From Candidatus Kuenenbacteria bacterium (GTDB lineage: Bacteria > Patescibacteriota > Patescibacteriia > UBA2196 > GWA2-42-15), in contig JAAZMX010000056.1 in assembly GCA_012798565.1 (NCBI GenBank), positions 1-32,999 of the forward strand: 32,999 bases of DNA. The letters are read 5' to 3'. Below, piece by piece: positions 15,490 through 23,266 of this stretch (position 1 is its first letter; each line of letters opens with the position of its first letter). Below the pieces are notes generated by a model. That model saw only the letters and a list, made by a program, of their open reading frames with translations. It made no database searches and had not been told where the DNA came from. The translations under genes and the position numbers were made by a program.

Positions 15490-16809
15490 TTACGGAGTAA
15501 GTCGATTTATCATCCTCGGAAACGGAATCGTTTCCCGCACGTGCTGCAAACCACACACCCATGCCACAATTCGCTCTAAACCAAATCCAAAGCCACTATG
15601 TGGCACAGAACCAAATTTACGCAAATCAACATACCACTGAAATGCTTCCATTGGTAAATTGTGTTCCTTAATTCTTTTCACCAAAGTTTCATAATCTTCT
15701 TCCCTTTGCGAGCCGCCAATAATTTCGCCATAACCCTCCGGCGCCAAGAGATCGGCGTTCAGACAATATTTTGGATTTTGCGGATCACGCTTCATATAAA
15801 ACGCTTTGACTTCCGCCGGATATTTTTCCACAAAAATTGGCTTATCATACTGTTTAGTCAAAATTGTTTCATCATCAGCGCCGAGGTCATCCATCTCGCC
15901 GATATCGCTCCCCAATTCGCGTAATTTTTTTACAGCCTCAGCATGAGTAATTCTATAAAACGGCGACTTGATATTTTCCAAAGGTTTAATATTGCGTTCC
16001 AAAATTGCCAATTCCACTTTATTTTCCGCCAAAACTTTTTGCACCATGTAGGAAATTAATTCTTCTTGAATTTTTAAATTTTCTTCATGCTCCACAAATG
16101 CCGCTTCGGCATCCATCATCCAAAATTCGGTCAAATGCCTTCTGGTTTTGGATTTTTCCGCGCGAAATACTGGCCCAAAATCAAACACCCGACCAAGTGA
16201 AGCAATTGCCGCCTCCAAATACAGTTGTCCTGATTGTGATAAATAGGCCTTGCCTAAATCAAAATATTCCACGCCAAAAAGTGTGGTTGTGCCTTCACAC
16301 GCCGCCGGTGTTAAAATCGGCGAATCAAATTTTACAAAATTATTTTGATTCATCCATTCATAGCAACCACGAATCAAAGTATCGCGCACTTTCTGAATCG
16401 CCCATTGATGGCTGGAGCGTAGCCACAAATGCCGATTATCCAACAAAAATTCCGGCCCGTGTTCTTTTTTGGCAATCGGATATTCTTCCTCTGGTATCTG
16501 ATAAATTTTAAAATCTTTGACCTGCAATTCAAATTCACCCGGGTGTTTTGGGTGTTCGGTCACTACGCCAGACAGTTCAACCGAAGTTTCCAGAGTTATT
16601 TTCTGCGCCTCATTCCATTTTTCTTCGCCCCGATTGTCACCCTGAACTTGTTTCAGGGTCTCTTTTTCCAAAATACACTGGCAAAAACCAGTCCCATCGC
16701 GCAACTGCAAAAACATAATCGAGCCCGATGAGCGAAAATTATAAATCCAACCACGCAATGTGGCTTCACTATCTTTAAATTGCGCTAAATCTTTTATAAA
16801 AACATTCAT
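15490..16809 (-). CDS. asnS: Asparaginyl-tRNA synthetase
   Basis: AsnRS attaches Asn to tRNA-Asn. The 439 residues fit the family. The N-terminal OB fold begins at residue 16 (ATLRGWIYNFRSSGSIMFLQLRDG). Class II motif 2 is FRAEKSKTRRHLTEFWMMDAE, and motif 3 is GFGFGLERIVAWVCG near the C-terminus. ILTPAACEGTTTLF and EIIGGSQREEDYE are typical of AsnRS rather than AspRS. In the OB fold, the segment ETLKQVQGDNRGEE is derived from a palindromic repeat (16639-16659) inserted in frame. It lies between the SIMPL gene and aspS on the minus strand. A -10-like TATAAT sits at 16827-16832, so some transcription may start there. Confidence 0.95.
   Translation of the reverse strand: MNVFIKDLAQFKDSEATLRGWIYNFRSSGSIMFLQLRDGTGFCQCILEKETLKQVQGDNRGEEKWNEAQKITLETSVELSGVVTEHPKHPGEFELQVKDFKIYQIPEEEYPIAKKEHGPEFLLDNRHLWLRSSHQWAIQKVRDTLIRGCYEWMNQNNFVKFDSPILTPAACEGTTTLFGVEYFDLGKAYLSQSGQLYLEAAIASLGRVFDFGPVFRAEKSKTRRHLTEFWMMDAEAAFVEHEENLKIQEELISYMVQKVLAENKVELAILERNIKPLENIKSPFYRITHAEAVKKLRELGSDIGEMDDLGADDETILTKQYDKPIFVEKYPAEVKAFYMKRDPQNPKYCLNADLLAPEGYGEIIGGSQREEDYETLVKRIKEHNLPMEAFQWYVDLRKFGSVPHSGFGFGLERIVAWVCGLQHVRETIPFPRMINRLTP
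16639..16659. repeat. Palindromic element inside asnS
   Basis: The stem accctgaa pairs with ttcagggt around the loop cttgt. On the coding strand it gives ETLKQVQGD at about residues 50-58, in a loop of the anticodon-binding OB fold. Palindromes of this type (CCTGAA-x5-TTCAGG) are known as dispersed repeats in several bacterial groups. Confidence 0.75.
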
Positions 16810-16833
16810 AAATCTTATTTTTTTGTATTATAC

Positions 16834-17595
16834 TTACTTCACTTCATAAACGACCGTCACTTCCACGCTCACCTCGTTTTGTCCCGTCTGAATTGAAGGT
16901 ACAGCCACTTCTGACGCTCCACCCATACCATAAGCCATGTCTTTGGCATAATTACTATAAACTGGTTGTTGATAAACCTGATTTTCATAAACATTAACAA
17001 TCTTACCTAAATGCATACCAGTTTTCTTGGCAATGGCCTCAGCTTTTTCTTTAGCTTTTTCAATCGCCCCGTCTCTGGCTTCCGCTTTTAATTCATATTC
17101 ATCATCAATGGTAAATTCAATATTACCGATTTGATTAGCGCCTTTCTCGGTTGTTTTGGCAATAGCCTCGCCAATTTTATCCAAATCTCTAATTTTTACG
17201 GCTACATTTTGACTAATTTCATAACCACGCAAAACCTGACGACTGGAAGACCAATCATAAACCGGGTTTAAATTATAATTTGTTGTTTTAATATCCTTTT
17301 CTTCAATACCAACCTTTTTTAAAACATCAATAATTTCGTTCATTTTTTTAGTATTGTCCTTAACAGCTTCAGCCGCAGTAGCTTTAGCTTCAGTTTTAAT
17401 ACCGACAGTTAAATTGGCAATATCTGGTTTGGCAAAAACTCGACCCGTGGCTGATACTGAAAACTGGTTATTAAAGTCGTCCTTGCGCAAAGCCATCACC
17501 ACGGAAACTATCACGATCGCCGTCACGCATAGCAACACCAAAATCTTATACCACATCATTGGCTTACGAGTATGCTCTTGATTCAGAATTTCCAT
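16834..17595 (-). CDS. SIMPL-domain (DUF541) membrane-anchored protein
   Basis: The protein has 253 residues. An N-terminal membrane anchor spans about residues 15-35 (ILVLLCVTAIVIVSVVM), leaving the rest outside the membrane. The body fits the SIMPL/DUF541 family: FSVSATGRVFAKPDIANLTVGIKTEA, then NYNLNPVYDWSSSRQVLRGYEISQNVAVKI, and a C-terminal VSVEVTVVYEVK strand. Family members form oligomeric shells in the periplasm or at the surface; their role is unclear. A strong promoter (17667-17695) drives it. The leader contains an imperfect hairpin (17614-17635, ggcc arms) just before AAGGAA, which may influence translation. Confidence 0.88.
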   Translation of the reverse strand: MEILNQEHTRKPMMWYKILVLLCVTAIVIVSVVMALRKDDFNNQFSVSATGRVFAKPDIANLTVGIKTEAKATAAEAVKDNTKKMNEIIDVLKKVGIEEKDIKTTNYNLNPVYDWSSSRQVLRGYEISQNVAVKIRDLDKIGEAIAKTTEKGANQIGNIEFTIDDEYELKAEARDGAIEKAKEKAEAIAKKTGMHLGKIVNVYENQVYQQPVYSNYAKDMAYGMGGASEVAVPSIQTGQNEVSVEVTVVYEVK

Positions 17596-17666
17596 ATATT
17601 TCCTTTTTAATCCGGCCCATTAAATGGCCGAATTTTAATTAATTATTCCCTTTTATAATATAATTA

Positions 17667-17695
17667 ATTATATGTTTTTTGGGGACTTTAGTCAA
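17667..17695 (-). promoter_or_regulatory. Sigma-70 promoter for the SIMPL gene (TTGACT-N17-TATAAT)
   Basis: On the minus strand, -35 TTGACT (17690-17695) and -10 TATAAT (17667-17672) are 17 bp apart. Transcription would start near 17660, leaving a leader of about 65 nt. The -35 box overlaps the T-run of the upstream gene's terminator. Confidence 0.8.
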
Positions 17696-17724
17696 AAAAA
17701 GATGCCCCCTGTTTTTGGGGACAC
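17694..17724 (-). terminator. Intrinsic terminator for the DUF378 gene
   Basis: Read on the minus strand, GTCCCC pairs with GGGGGC across AAAAACA, followed by ATCTTTTTTTG. It abuts the SIMPL promoter. Confidence 0.75.
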
Positions 17725-17742
17725 CTCTCAAGCGCTAAATCC

Positions 17743-17949
17743 TTATTTTTTAGCAAACTTGCCGGAAACCAACAAGATATATACAGCAGACAAACCCACT
17801 AAAACATAAACGACCCTGGCAATAATAGACATGGCGCCAAAAATCGCCGCCACCAAATCAAAACTAAACAAGCCCACCAAAAGCCAGTTTAGGCCGCCGA
17901 CAATTATCAAAATAAGGGCAACCCAATCCAATGTTTTTAATTTATTCAT
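17743..17949 (-). CDS. DUF378 family small membrane protein
   Basis: The protein has 68 residues and two membrane helices, near 9-30 and 42-62. The N-terminal segment LDWVALILIIVGGLNWLLVGLFSFDLVAAIFG is typical of DUF378, and the ending VGLSAVYIL fits as well. The function of this family is unknown. A terminator follows it. Upstream lies a four-copy octamer array (17964-17995) and, on the minus strand, a TATAAT at 18014-18019 that could be its -10 box, back-to-back with the uvrB promoter. Confidence 0.88.
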   Translation of the reverse strand: MNKLKTLDWVALILIIVGGLNWLLVGLFSFDLVAAIFGAMSIIARVVYVLVGLSAVYILLVSGKFAKK

Positions 17950-17963
17950 AATGTTACAATTAC

Positions 17964-17995
17964 TTATTAAATTATTAAATTATTAAATTATTAAA
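17964..17995. repeat. Four perfect copies of the octamer ttattaaa
   Basis: Four identical 8-bp units in tandem lie in the leader of the DUF378 gene, between its start codon and the divergent uvrB promoter region. Confidence 0.85.
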
Positions 17996-18027
17996 CTAAG
18001 ACCTTTCTTAATTATTATAACACGCCA

Positions 18028-18056
18028 TTGAAAAAAACAAAATTCTCTCTTATAAT
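18028..18056 (+). promoter_or_regulatory. uvrB promoter (TTGAAA-N17-TATAAT), nearly leaderless
   Basis: -35 TTGAAA (18028-18033) and -10 TATAAT (18051-18056) are 17 bp apart. Transcription should begin at about 18062-18064, and the uvrB ATG is at 18067. The mRNA would therefore have almost no 5' leader, and no Shine-Dalgarno sequence is present. No LexA-type operator is evident. Confidence 0.75.
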
Positions 18057-18066
18057 TAAAATCAAT

Positions 18067-20232
18067 ATGAAATTCCAACTTAAATCCAAATTTGAGCCCT
18101 CCGGTGACCAACCCCAAGCGATTAAACAATTAATCGCCGGTCTTGAGTCTGGACTAAAAAAACAAACTCTTCTTGGCGTGACTGGCTCGGGTAAAACTTT
18201 TACCATTGCCGGGGTGATTGAAAAAATTCAACTACCTACCTTAGTGATTTCTCATAATAAAACCTTGGCTGCCCAACTCTGCCAAGAATTTCGCGATTTC
18301 TTTCCAAATAATGCGGTGGAATATTTTGTTTCCTATTATGATTACTATCAACCTGAGGCCTATTTGCCTCATACCGACACCTATATTGAAAAAGAGGCGC
18401 AAATTAATGAAGAAATAGATCGCCTGCGCCATGCTTGCACTCAAGCTCTAATGACCAGACGCGATGTGATTATTGTTGCCTCTGTCTCGGCCATCTATGG
18501 CCTTGGTTCTCCTGAAGAATACGAGAGTATTGTTTTGCATTTACAACAAAATCAAAATTTAAATCGGGAAGAATTAACCAAGCAATTGATCAGTATGCAA
18601 TTTGAACGCACCAATGCCGATCTGCGTCGCGGTCAATTTCGTTTGCGCGGTCAAACTCTGGAAATCATGCCGGTTAATGAAGAAATTATCTATCGCTTAA
18701 TCATTGGCGAAAAAATTGAATTTATAGAATCTCTTGATCCCATCACTAGAAAAATAAAAAATGAATTAAAAGATATTTGGCTCTTCCCGGCCAAACATTA
18801 TGTCGCCAGCCCCGAAGCCCGGGAGCGTGCTTTCAAATCTATCAATGTCGAACTCAAAGAGCAATTAAACTATTTTAAAAAGAAAAATAAAATTTTAGAG
18901 TATGAAAGATTAAAACGTCGCACCCGTTATGATTTGGAAATGATTAAAAATATTGGCTATTGCAATGGCATTGAAAACTATTCCCGCCATTTTGAAAATC
19001 GCCAAGCCGGCGAACCACCTTTTACTTTGTTAGATTATTTTACTGCCAACACCCCTCCCCTTACTAAGGGTGGGGTTGGAAAAGATAATTTCCTCACCAT
19101 CATTGACGAATCTCATGTCACTCTCCCCCAAATCCGCGGGATGTACAATGGCGACAAAGCCAGAAAAGACACGCTTGTTGAACATGGGTTCCGACTACCT
19201 TCCGCTCGGGACAACCGCCCACTCAAGGCCTATGAGTTTGCTCAAAAAATAGACCAAATCATATATATGTCTGCTACACCGGCCGCGGACGAAATTCGCG
19301 AAAGCGAGCAAATTGTCGAACAAATTGTCCGACCAACTGGCTTGATTGATCCAGAAGTTATCATTAGACCAATCGTGGCCGGAGGGAATCTCCCCCTTGC
19401 CAAGGGGGAGTACTCCGCGAAGCGGAGGAAGGGGGTATCGCCAAAATCTCAAATCGAAGACCTCCTTATTCGCATTGAAGATCGTATTAAAAAACACGAA
19501 CGTGTTTTGGTGACTACTTTAACCAAACGCATGGCCGAGGACTTAACAGAATATTTAGAAAGAAAAAAAATAAAGGTTAAATATCTCCATAGCGACGTGG
19601 AAACCCTGGACAGAATCCAAACCATCACTGATCTGCGTCAGGGCAAAATTGATGTGATTGTCGGCGTCAATTTGCTCCGTGAAGGCTTGGATATCCCCGA
19701 AGTTTCTCTCGTGGCAATTTTAGACGCTGACAAAGAAGGATTCCTCCGCAATGAAACTTCTCTGATTCAAACTATTGGCCGGGCTGCTAGAAATGTCAAT
19801 GGCCAAGTGGTTCTTTACGCTGACAATATTACCAACTCTATCAAAGAGGCAGTCAAAGAAACCGACCGCCGGCGCAAAATTCAATTGGCCTACAACAAAA
19901 AACATGGCATCACCCCCAAAACTATTGAAAAAAATATTAAAAATATTTTAGAAGAATTTGGCATTACCAGCAAAGGCGACTCACGAACAGCCCGCCAGTT
20001 AAAAGATAAATCCCGAACCAAAGCTATTCTTTCTTTAGATCTCAAAGGGGACAAACGCCCCACCGCCGAAATTATTAAAGACAAAGAACAGCAGATGAAG
20101 CGAGCCGCTAAGGGATTAGAATTCGAATTGGCAGCGATTTTACGCGATGAAATTCACGAACTAAAAAAAATCCCAGGCGAGCGGAACCCCTCACCTTTCC
20201 ATAGTAGAAACAATAAACCTAAGCAACCATAG
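18067..20232 (+). CDS. uvrB: Excinuclease ABC subunit UvrB
   Basis: UvrB verifies DNA damage and forms the pre-incision complex with UvrA and UvrC. The start is ATG at 18067 (MKFQLKSKFEPSGDQPQAI). An upstream in-frame TTG at 18028 is the -35 box. The length is 721 residues against about 660-680 normally. Walker A is GVTGSGKT near residue 36, the damage-probing hairpin is YYDYYQPEAYLPHTDTYIE, and helicase motifs such as YMSATPA and IQTIGRAARN are intact. The C-terminal UVR motif (MKRAAKGLEFELAAILRDEI) is followed by an unusual 18-residue tail. Two palindrome-derived insertions (NTPPLTKGGVG, and [16 protein letters not shown] just before the second helicase domain) account for much of the extra length. 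Confidence 0.97.
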   Translation: MKFQLKSKFEPSGDQPQAIKQLIAGLESGLKKQTLLGVTGSGKTFTIAGVIEKIQLPTLVISHNKTLAAQLCQEFRDFFPNNAVEYFVSYYDYYQPEAYLPHTDTYIEKEAQINEEIDRLRHACTQALMTRRDVIIVASVSAIYGLGSPEEYESIVLHLQQNQNLNREELTKQLISMQFERTNADLRRGQFRLRGQTLEIMPVNEEIIYRLIIGEKIEFIESLDPITRKIKNELKDIWLFPAKHYVASPEARERAFKSINVELKEQLNYFKKKNKILEYERLKRRTRYDLEMIKNIGYCNGIENYSRHFENRQAGEPPFTLLDYFTANTPPLTKGGVGKDNFLTIIDESHVTLPQIRGMYNGDKARKDTLVEHGFRLPSARDNRPLKAYEFAQKIDQIIYMSATPAADEIRESEQIVEQIVRPTGLIDPEVIIRPIVAGGNLPLAKGEYSAKRRKGVSPKSQIEDLLIRIEDRIKKHERVLVTTLTKRMAEDLTEYLERKKIKVKYLHSDVETLDRIQTITDLRQGKIDVIVGVNLLREGLDIPEVSLVAILDADKEGFLRNETSLIQTIGRAARNVNGQVVLYADNITNSIKEAVKETDRRRKIQLAYNKKHGITPKTIEKNIKNILEEFGITSKGDSRTARQLKDKSRTKAILSLDLKGDKRPTAEIIKDKEQQMKRAAKGLEFELAAILRDEIHELKKIPGERNPSPFHSRNNKPKQP
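19048..19079. repeat. Palindromic coding insertion 1 in uvrB
   Basis: An imperfect hairpin pairs CCCCTCCCCTT with AAGGGTGGGG around act. It encodes NTPPLTKGGVGKDN, which interrupts the segment between LLDYF and the conserved TIIDESHVT. Standard UvrB has only a few residues here. Confidence 0.75.
19391..19437. repeat. 47-nt palindromic coding insertion 2 in uvrB (shared with uvrA)
   Basis: Two consecutive hairpins (tcccccTT/AAggggga and ctccgc/gcggag) are followed by a G-rich end. The sequence matches 46 of 47 bases of the uvrA copy at 21075-21121. It encodes [16 protein letters not shown] between RP and the QIEDL segment that normally follow closely in UvrB. Confidence 0.85.
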
Positions 20233-20274
20233 CCGCAGGCGAGCACTGCACTCTAAGTTCTATTTTTCAATCTC

Positions 20275-20394
20275 ATGAATAGGAAAGGTGCGTGGGTGAA
20301 GATGGCCGCCAAAAGTTTGGAATTTGAACTCGCTGCCATCCTGCGTGATGAGATTAAGGAGTTGCGACACGAATTGACACGACGCTCTAAGTAG
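20275..20394 (+). pseudogene. Duplicate of the UvrB C-terminal UVR motif (orphan fragment)
   Basis: This is a 39-residue open frame in the same frame as uvrB, separated from it by stops at 20230-20232 and 20254-20256. From the Met at 20302 it encodes MAAKSLEFELAAILRDEIKEL, nearly identical in protein to the real UvrB end (AAKGLEFELAAILRDEIHEL), but most codons differ at the third position. It is thus an old or foreign copy of the UVR motif rather than a fresh duplication. The stretch between the two copies holds a 9-bp direct repeat caggcgagc (20174-20182 and 20236-20244) and an inverted pair cacctttcc / ggaaaggtg. Expression is not evident. Confidence 0.7.
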
Positions 20395-20478
20395 AATATT
20401 ATTAAACCTAATCAAATCTTTTCACTTACCCCCTATATCTCCACCTTAGGGCGGTATTTGTGTATTGTGGCTTTTTCT

Positions 20479-20591
20479 GTCATTCCCGCCCGCTTCGCCG
20501 GAGCTTTAACGAGGCGAGTAAAAACGGGAATCCAGACAAAAAAACTGGATCCCCGGGTCTCCCCGCCCTGGGCGGGCCGCCCGAGGATGAC
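20479..20591. repeat. Composite palindromic intergenic element upstream of uvrA
   Basis: This 113-bp element is bounded by gtcat and atgac inverted ends, with cattcccg / cgggaatcc and ctggatccccggg / gccctgggcggg sub-hairpins. The gtcattcccg...cgggaatccag pattern is a widespread type of dispersed bacterial palindrome. The rest of the uvrB-uvrA gap (20395-20478 and 20592-20635) shows no gene. The last part (20602-20630) is a 'gctttaat' type repeat that probably also includes the uvrA promoter region. Confidence 0.75.
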
Positions 20592-20635
20592 AATTGCTTT
20601 CATGCTTTAATGCTTTAATGTTTTAATGAATTACT

Positions 20636-23266
20636 ATGCAAGACAAAATCACCATCAAAGGTGCGCGCGAGCACAACCTAAAAAATATTAGCTTGGAATT
20701 ACCAAGAAATAAAATGATTGTTTTTACAGGACTGTCTGGTTCTGGCAAGTCCAGTCTGGCTTTTGATACCATTTTTGCTGAAGGCCAACGGAGATATATT
20801 GAATCTCTGTCTTCTTACGCCCGCCAATTTTTGGGTGGCATGCAAAAACCTGATGTTGATGAAATTGATGGTTTATCTCCGGCCATTTCTATTGATCAAA
20901 AAGCGCACAGCGCCAATCCCCGCTCCACCGTGGCCACTATCACCGAAATTTACGATTATCTACGCGTCCTTTATGCGCGCATTGGCGAACCGCATTGCCC
21001 CATCTGTGGCACCAAACTTTCCAAAATGACCACTGATGAAATGGCAGTGCAAGTTCATAAAAACCTCAAAAAACTCCCCCTTGCCAAGGGGGAGTACTCC
21101 GCGAAGCGGAGGGAGGGGGTACTGTCAAAAACTCAAACAGATAACGAACTTCTTATTCTCTCTCCTGTTGTCCGAGGACGCAAAGGCGAATATTATCAGA
21201 TGCTTTATGATTTCTATAATTCTGGTTTTTTGGAAGTCCGCGTGGATGGCAAAATAAAATCTCTGCGCAATCGCATTATCCTGCAAAAAAATTTCAAACA
21301 TACCATTGAGGTGGTTGTTGACCGCCTGCCTTTAACTCAAGAAAAAACCAACGGCCAAGAGTTCAACCGTCGCCTAAATGAAGCCATCGAAGCCGCCGTG
21401 GATTTATCCAATGGTCTTTGTGCTATCATCTATCCAAACAAAGAAGAACAAATTTTTTCTACCGAATATTCTTGCCCCCATGACGGTTATTCATTTCCAG
21501 AAATTGAACAGCGTCTTTTTTCTTTTAATTCTCCCTATGGTTATTGTGAACATTGTACCGGTCTCGGCACTGACGGCTTGTTTTCTGAAACTCCTTGTCC
21601 CAAATGTGGCGGCAAAAGATTAAATGATAACGCCCTCTCCGTAAAAATTAATAACAAAAACATTTGGGATTTTACCAATGAAACTATTGGCCAGGCCAAA
21701 ATCTTATTGGATAAAATTGAAAATAATATTTCCGCCCGCGATCTGGAAATCGCCGGTGTGGTTTTAAATGAAATAAAAAATCGTCTGCAGTTTATGTTGG
21801 ATGTCGGTTTACATTATATTAGTTTAAACAGAAAAGCCGGCACGCTGTCTGGCGGCGAAGCCCAAAGAATTCGCTTGGCCTCGCAAATCGGCACTCGATT
21901 AGTGGGTGCGCTTTATGTCTTGGATGAACCGACGATCGGTTTGCACCAAAGAGATAATGAAAAATTAGTTAATGCTCTTAGAAATTTGGCTGATGTTGGC
22001 AACACTATTATTGTCGTCGAACACGATGAAGACACAATTTTAATGAGTGATTGGATTGTGGACATCGGCCCCGGCGCTGGCGTCAATGGCGGTAACATTA
22101 TTTTTTCCGGTGACACAAATTTTATTCTGAATCCCGCTGCCAAGCGGGATGAAGAATCTCGTGGTAAAATTATGTCTATCGGTGATCCTAAAAAATCCCT
22201 TACCGGCCAATATCTTCGCCGAGAACTCACCATTCCCCTACCACAAAAACGTCGCAAAATTGATTCTTCCACGCCTCAAATAAAAATTACCGGCGCTTCA
22301 GAAAATAATTTAAAAAATATTAAAGTGGCCATACCGCTCCGTCGTTTTGTTTGCCTGACTGGTGTTTCTGGCTCTGGCAAATCCACTCTGATGGAATCCA
22401 TTATTTATCGCACTATTAATAATCGCCTCAATCATACTAAATACAAAGTCGGCGCCCATAAATCCATTACCGGCACTGAATATATTGATAAAATTGTTGA
22501 AATTGACCAATCGCCCATTGGCCGCACGCCACGCTCCAACCCGGCCACCTACACCAAAGCTTTTGATGAAATCCGCAATCTTTTTGCTATGGCCCCTGAA
22601 GCGCGCATGAAAGGCTTTGGTCCTGGTCGTTTTAGTTTTAACGTAGAAGGTGGCCGCTGTGAAAAATGTGCCGGCCACGGCACCCTCCAGATTGAAATGC
22701 ATTTCTTGCCCAGCGTGGAAATTGTCTGCGATGCCTGTCGGGGCCAAAGATTTAACAAAGAAACTTTGGCTATTCATTATAATAATAAAAATATTTCCGA
22801 TGTTTTAAACATGACCATTGCCGAGGCCGAGAAATTTTTCAAAGACATTCCTTTTATTTACGATAAACTGAAAATATTAAATGAAGTCGGTTTGGATTAT
22901 TTGACCCTTGGTCAATCGGCCACTACCCTATCCGGTGGCGAAGCTCAAAGAATTAAACTCTCCAAAGAATTGGCCAAACGCGACACTAGCAAAACCCTGT
23001 ATTTACTGGATGAGCCGACCACTGGTCTGCATTACGATGATGTTAAAAAACTAATTATGGTTTTACAACGCTTAGTTGATCGAGGCAATACTATTTTGGT
23101 CATTGAACACAATTTGGATTTAATCAAATGCGCTGATTGGATCATTGATCTTGGGCCCGAAGGCGGCGATCAAGGTGGTGAACTTATTTTTGCCGGCACA
23201 CCGGAACAAATCGCTCAATACAAATTTTCTCACACTGGAGAATATCTACGAAAAATTTTGAAATAA
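20636..23266 (+). CDS. uvrA: Excinuclease ABC subunit UvrA (shortened middle region)
   Basis: UvrA finds distorted DNA and loads UvrB. It is a twin ABC ATPase. The 876 residues are shorter than the usual ~940. Walker A motifs are [13 protein letters not shown] (about 32) and [13 protein letters not shown] (about 577). Signature motifs are [15 protein letters not shown] and [15 protein letters not shown], and both ABC D-E pairs (LDEPT) are present. The zinc finger [11 protein letters not shown]...VCDACRGQR is intact. The first finger reads CPHD...CEHC, so one Cys is Asp. The ~110-residue insertion normally between the CxxC pair and the next CPxC is missing. Two repeat insertions occur: [16 protein letters not shown] (near 147-162) and [13 protein letters not shown] (near 499-511). 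Confidence 0.97.
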   Translation: MQDKITIKGAREHNLKNISLELPRNKMIVFTGLSGSGKSSLAFDTIFAEGQRRYIESLSSYARQFLGGMQKPDVDEIDGLSPAISIDQKAHSANPRSTVATITEIYDYLRVLYARIGEPHCPICGTKLSKMTTDEMAVQVHKNLKKLPLAKGEYSAKRREGVLSKTQTDNELLILSPVVRGRKGEYYQMLYDFYNSGFLEVRVDGKIKSLRNRIILQKNFKHTIEVVVDRLPLTQEKTNGQEFNRRLNEAIEAAVDLSNGLCAIIYPNKEEQIFSTEYSCPHDGYSFPEIEQRLFSFNSPYGYCEHCTGLGTDGLFSETPCPKCGGKRLNDNALSVKINNKNIWDFTNETIGQAKILLDKIENNISARDLEIAGVVLNEIKNRLQFMLDVGLHYISLNRKAGTLSGGEAQRIRLASQIGTRLVGALYVLDEPTIGLHQRDNEKLVNALRNLADVGNTIIVVEHDEDTILMSDWIVDIGPGAGVNGGNIIFSGDTNFILNPAAKRDEESRGKIMSIGDPKKSLTGQYLRRELTIPLPQKRRKIDSSTPQIKITGASENNLKNIKVAIPLRRFVCLTGVSGSGKSTLMESIIYRTINNRLNHTKYKVGAHKSITGTEYIDKIVEIDQSPIGRTPRSNPATYTKAFDEIRNLFAMAPEARMKGFGPGRFSFNVEGGRCEKCAGHGTLQIEMHFLPSVEIVCDACRGQRFNKETLAIHYNNKNISDVLNMTIAEAEKFFKDIPFIYDKLKILNEVGLDYLTLGQSATTLSGGEAQRIKLSKELAKRDTSKTLYLLDEPTTGLHYDDVKKLIMVLQRLVDRGNTILVIEHNLDLIKCADWIIDLGPEGGDQGGELIFAGTPEQIAQYKFSHTGEYLRKILK
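21075..21121. repeat. 47-nt palindromic coding insertion 1 in uvrA (shared with uvrB)
   Basis: It is identical to 19391-19437 in uvrB except for one base and is read in the same frame, giving [16 protein letters not shown]. It sits between the helix VQVHKNLKK and the conserved [11 protein letters not shown], near the edge of the UvrB-binding domain. Flanking bases (tcaaaaactcaaa-like) also resemble those in uvrB, so the unit may be longer than 47 nt. Confidence 0.85.
22124..22157. repeat. Palindromic coding insertion 2 in uvrA
   Basis: The stem atcccgct (22131-22138) pairs with agcgggat (22143-22150), loop gcca, flanked by attct / agaat outer arms. It encodes [13 protein letters not shown] between [10 protein letters not shown] and [11 protein letters not shown], a loop where other UvrA proteins are shorter. 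Confidence 0.8.

Noticed and set aside
18028-18066. Extension of uvrB to the TTG at 18028.
   Set aside because: The TTG is part of a good -35 box, the -10 lies inside the extension, and UvrB proteins normally start close to the MKFQLKS-type sequence.
22310-22777. Long minus-strand open frame (155 residues) within uvrA.
   Set aside because: It is fully antisense to conserved UvrA cassette sequence and has no recognisable domain; codon structure is explained by uvrA.
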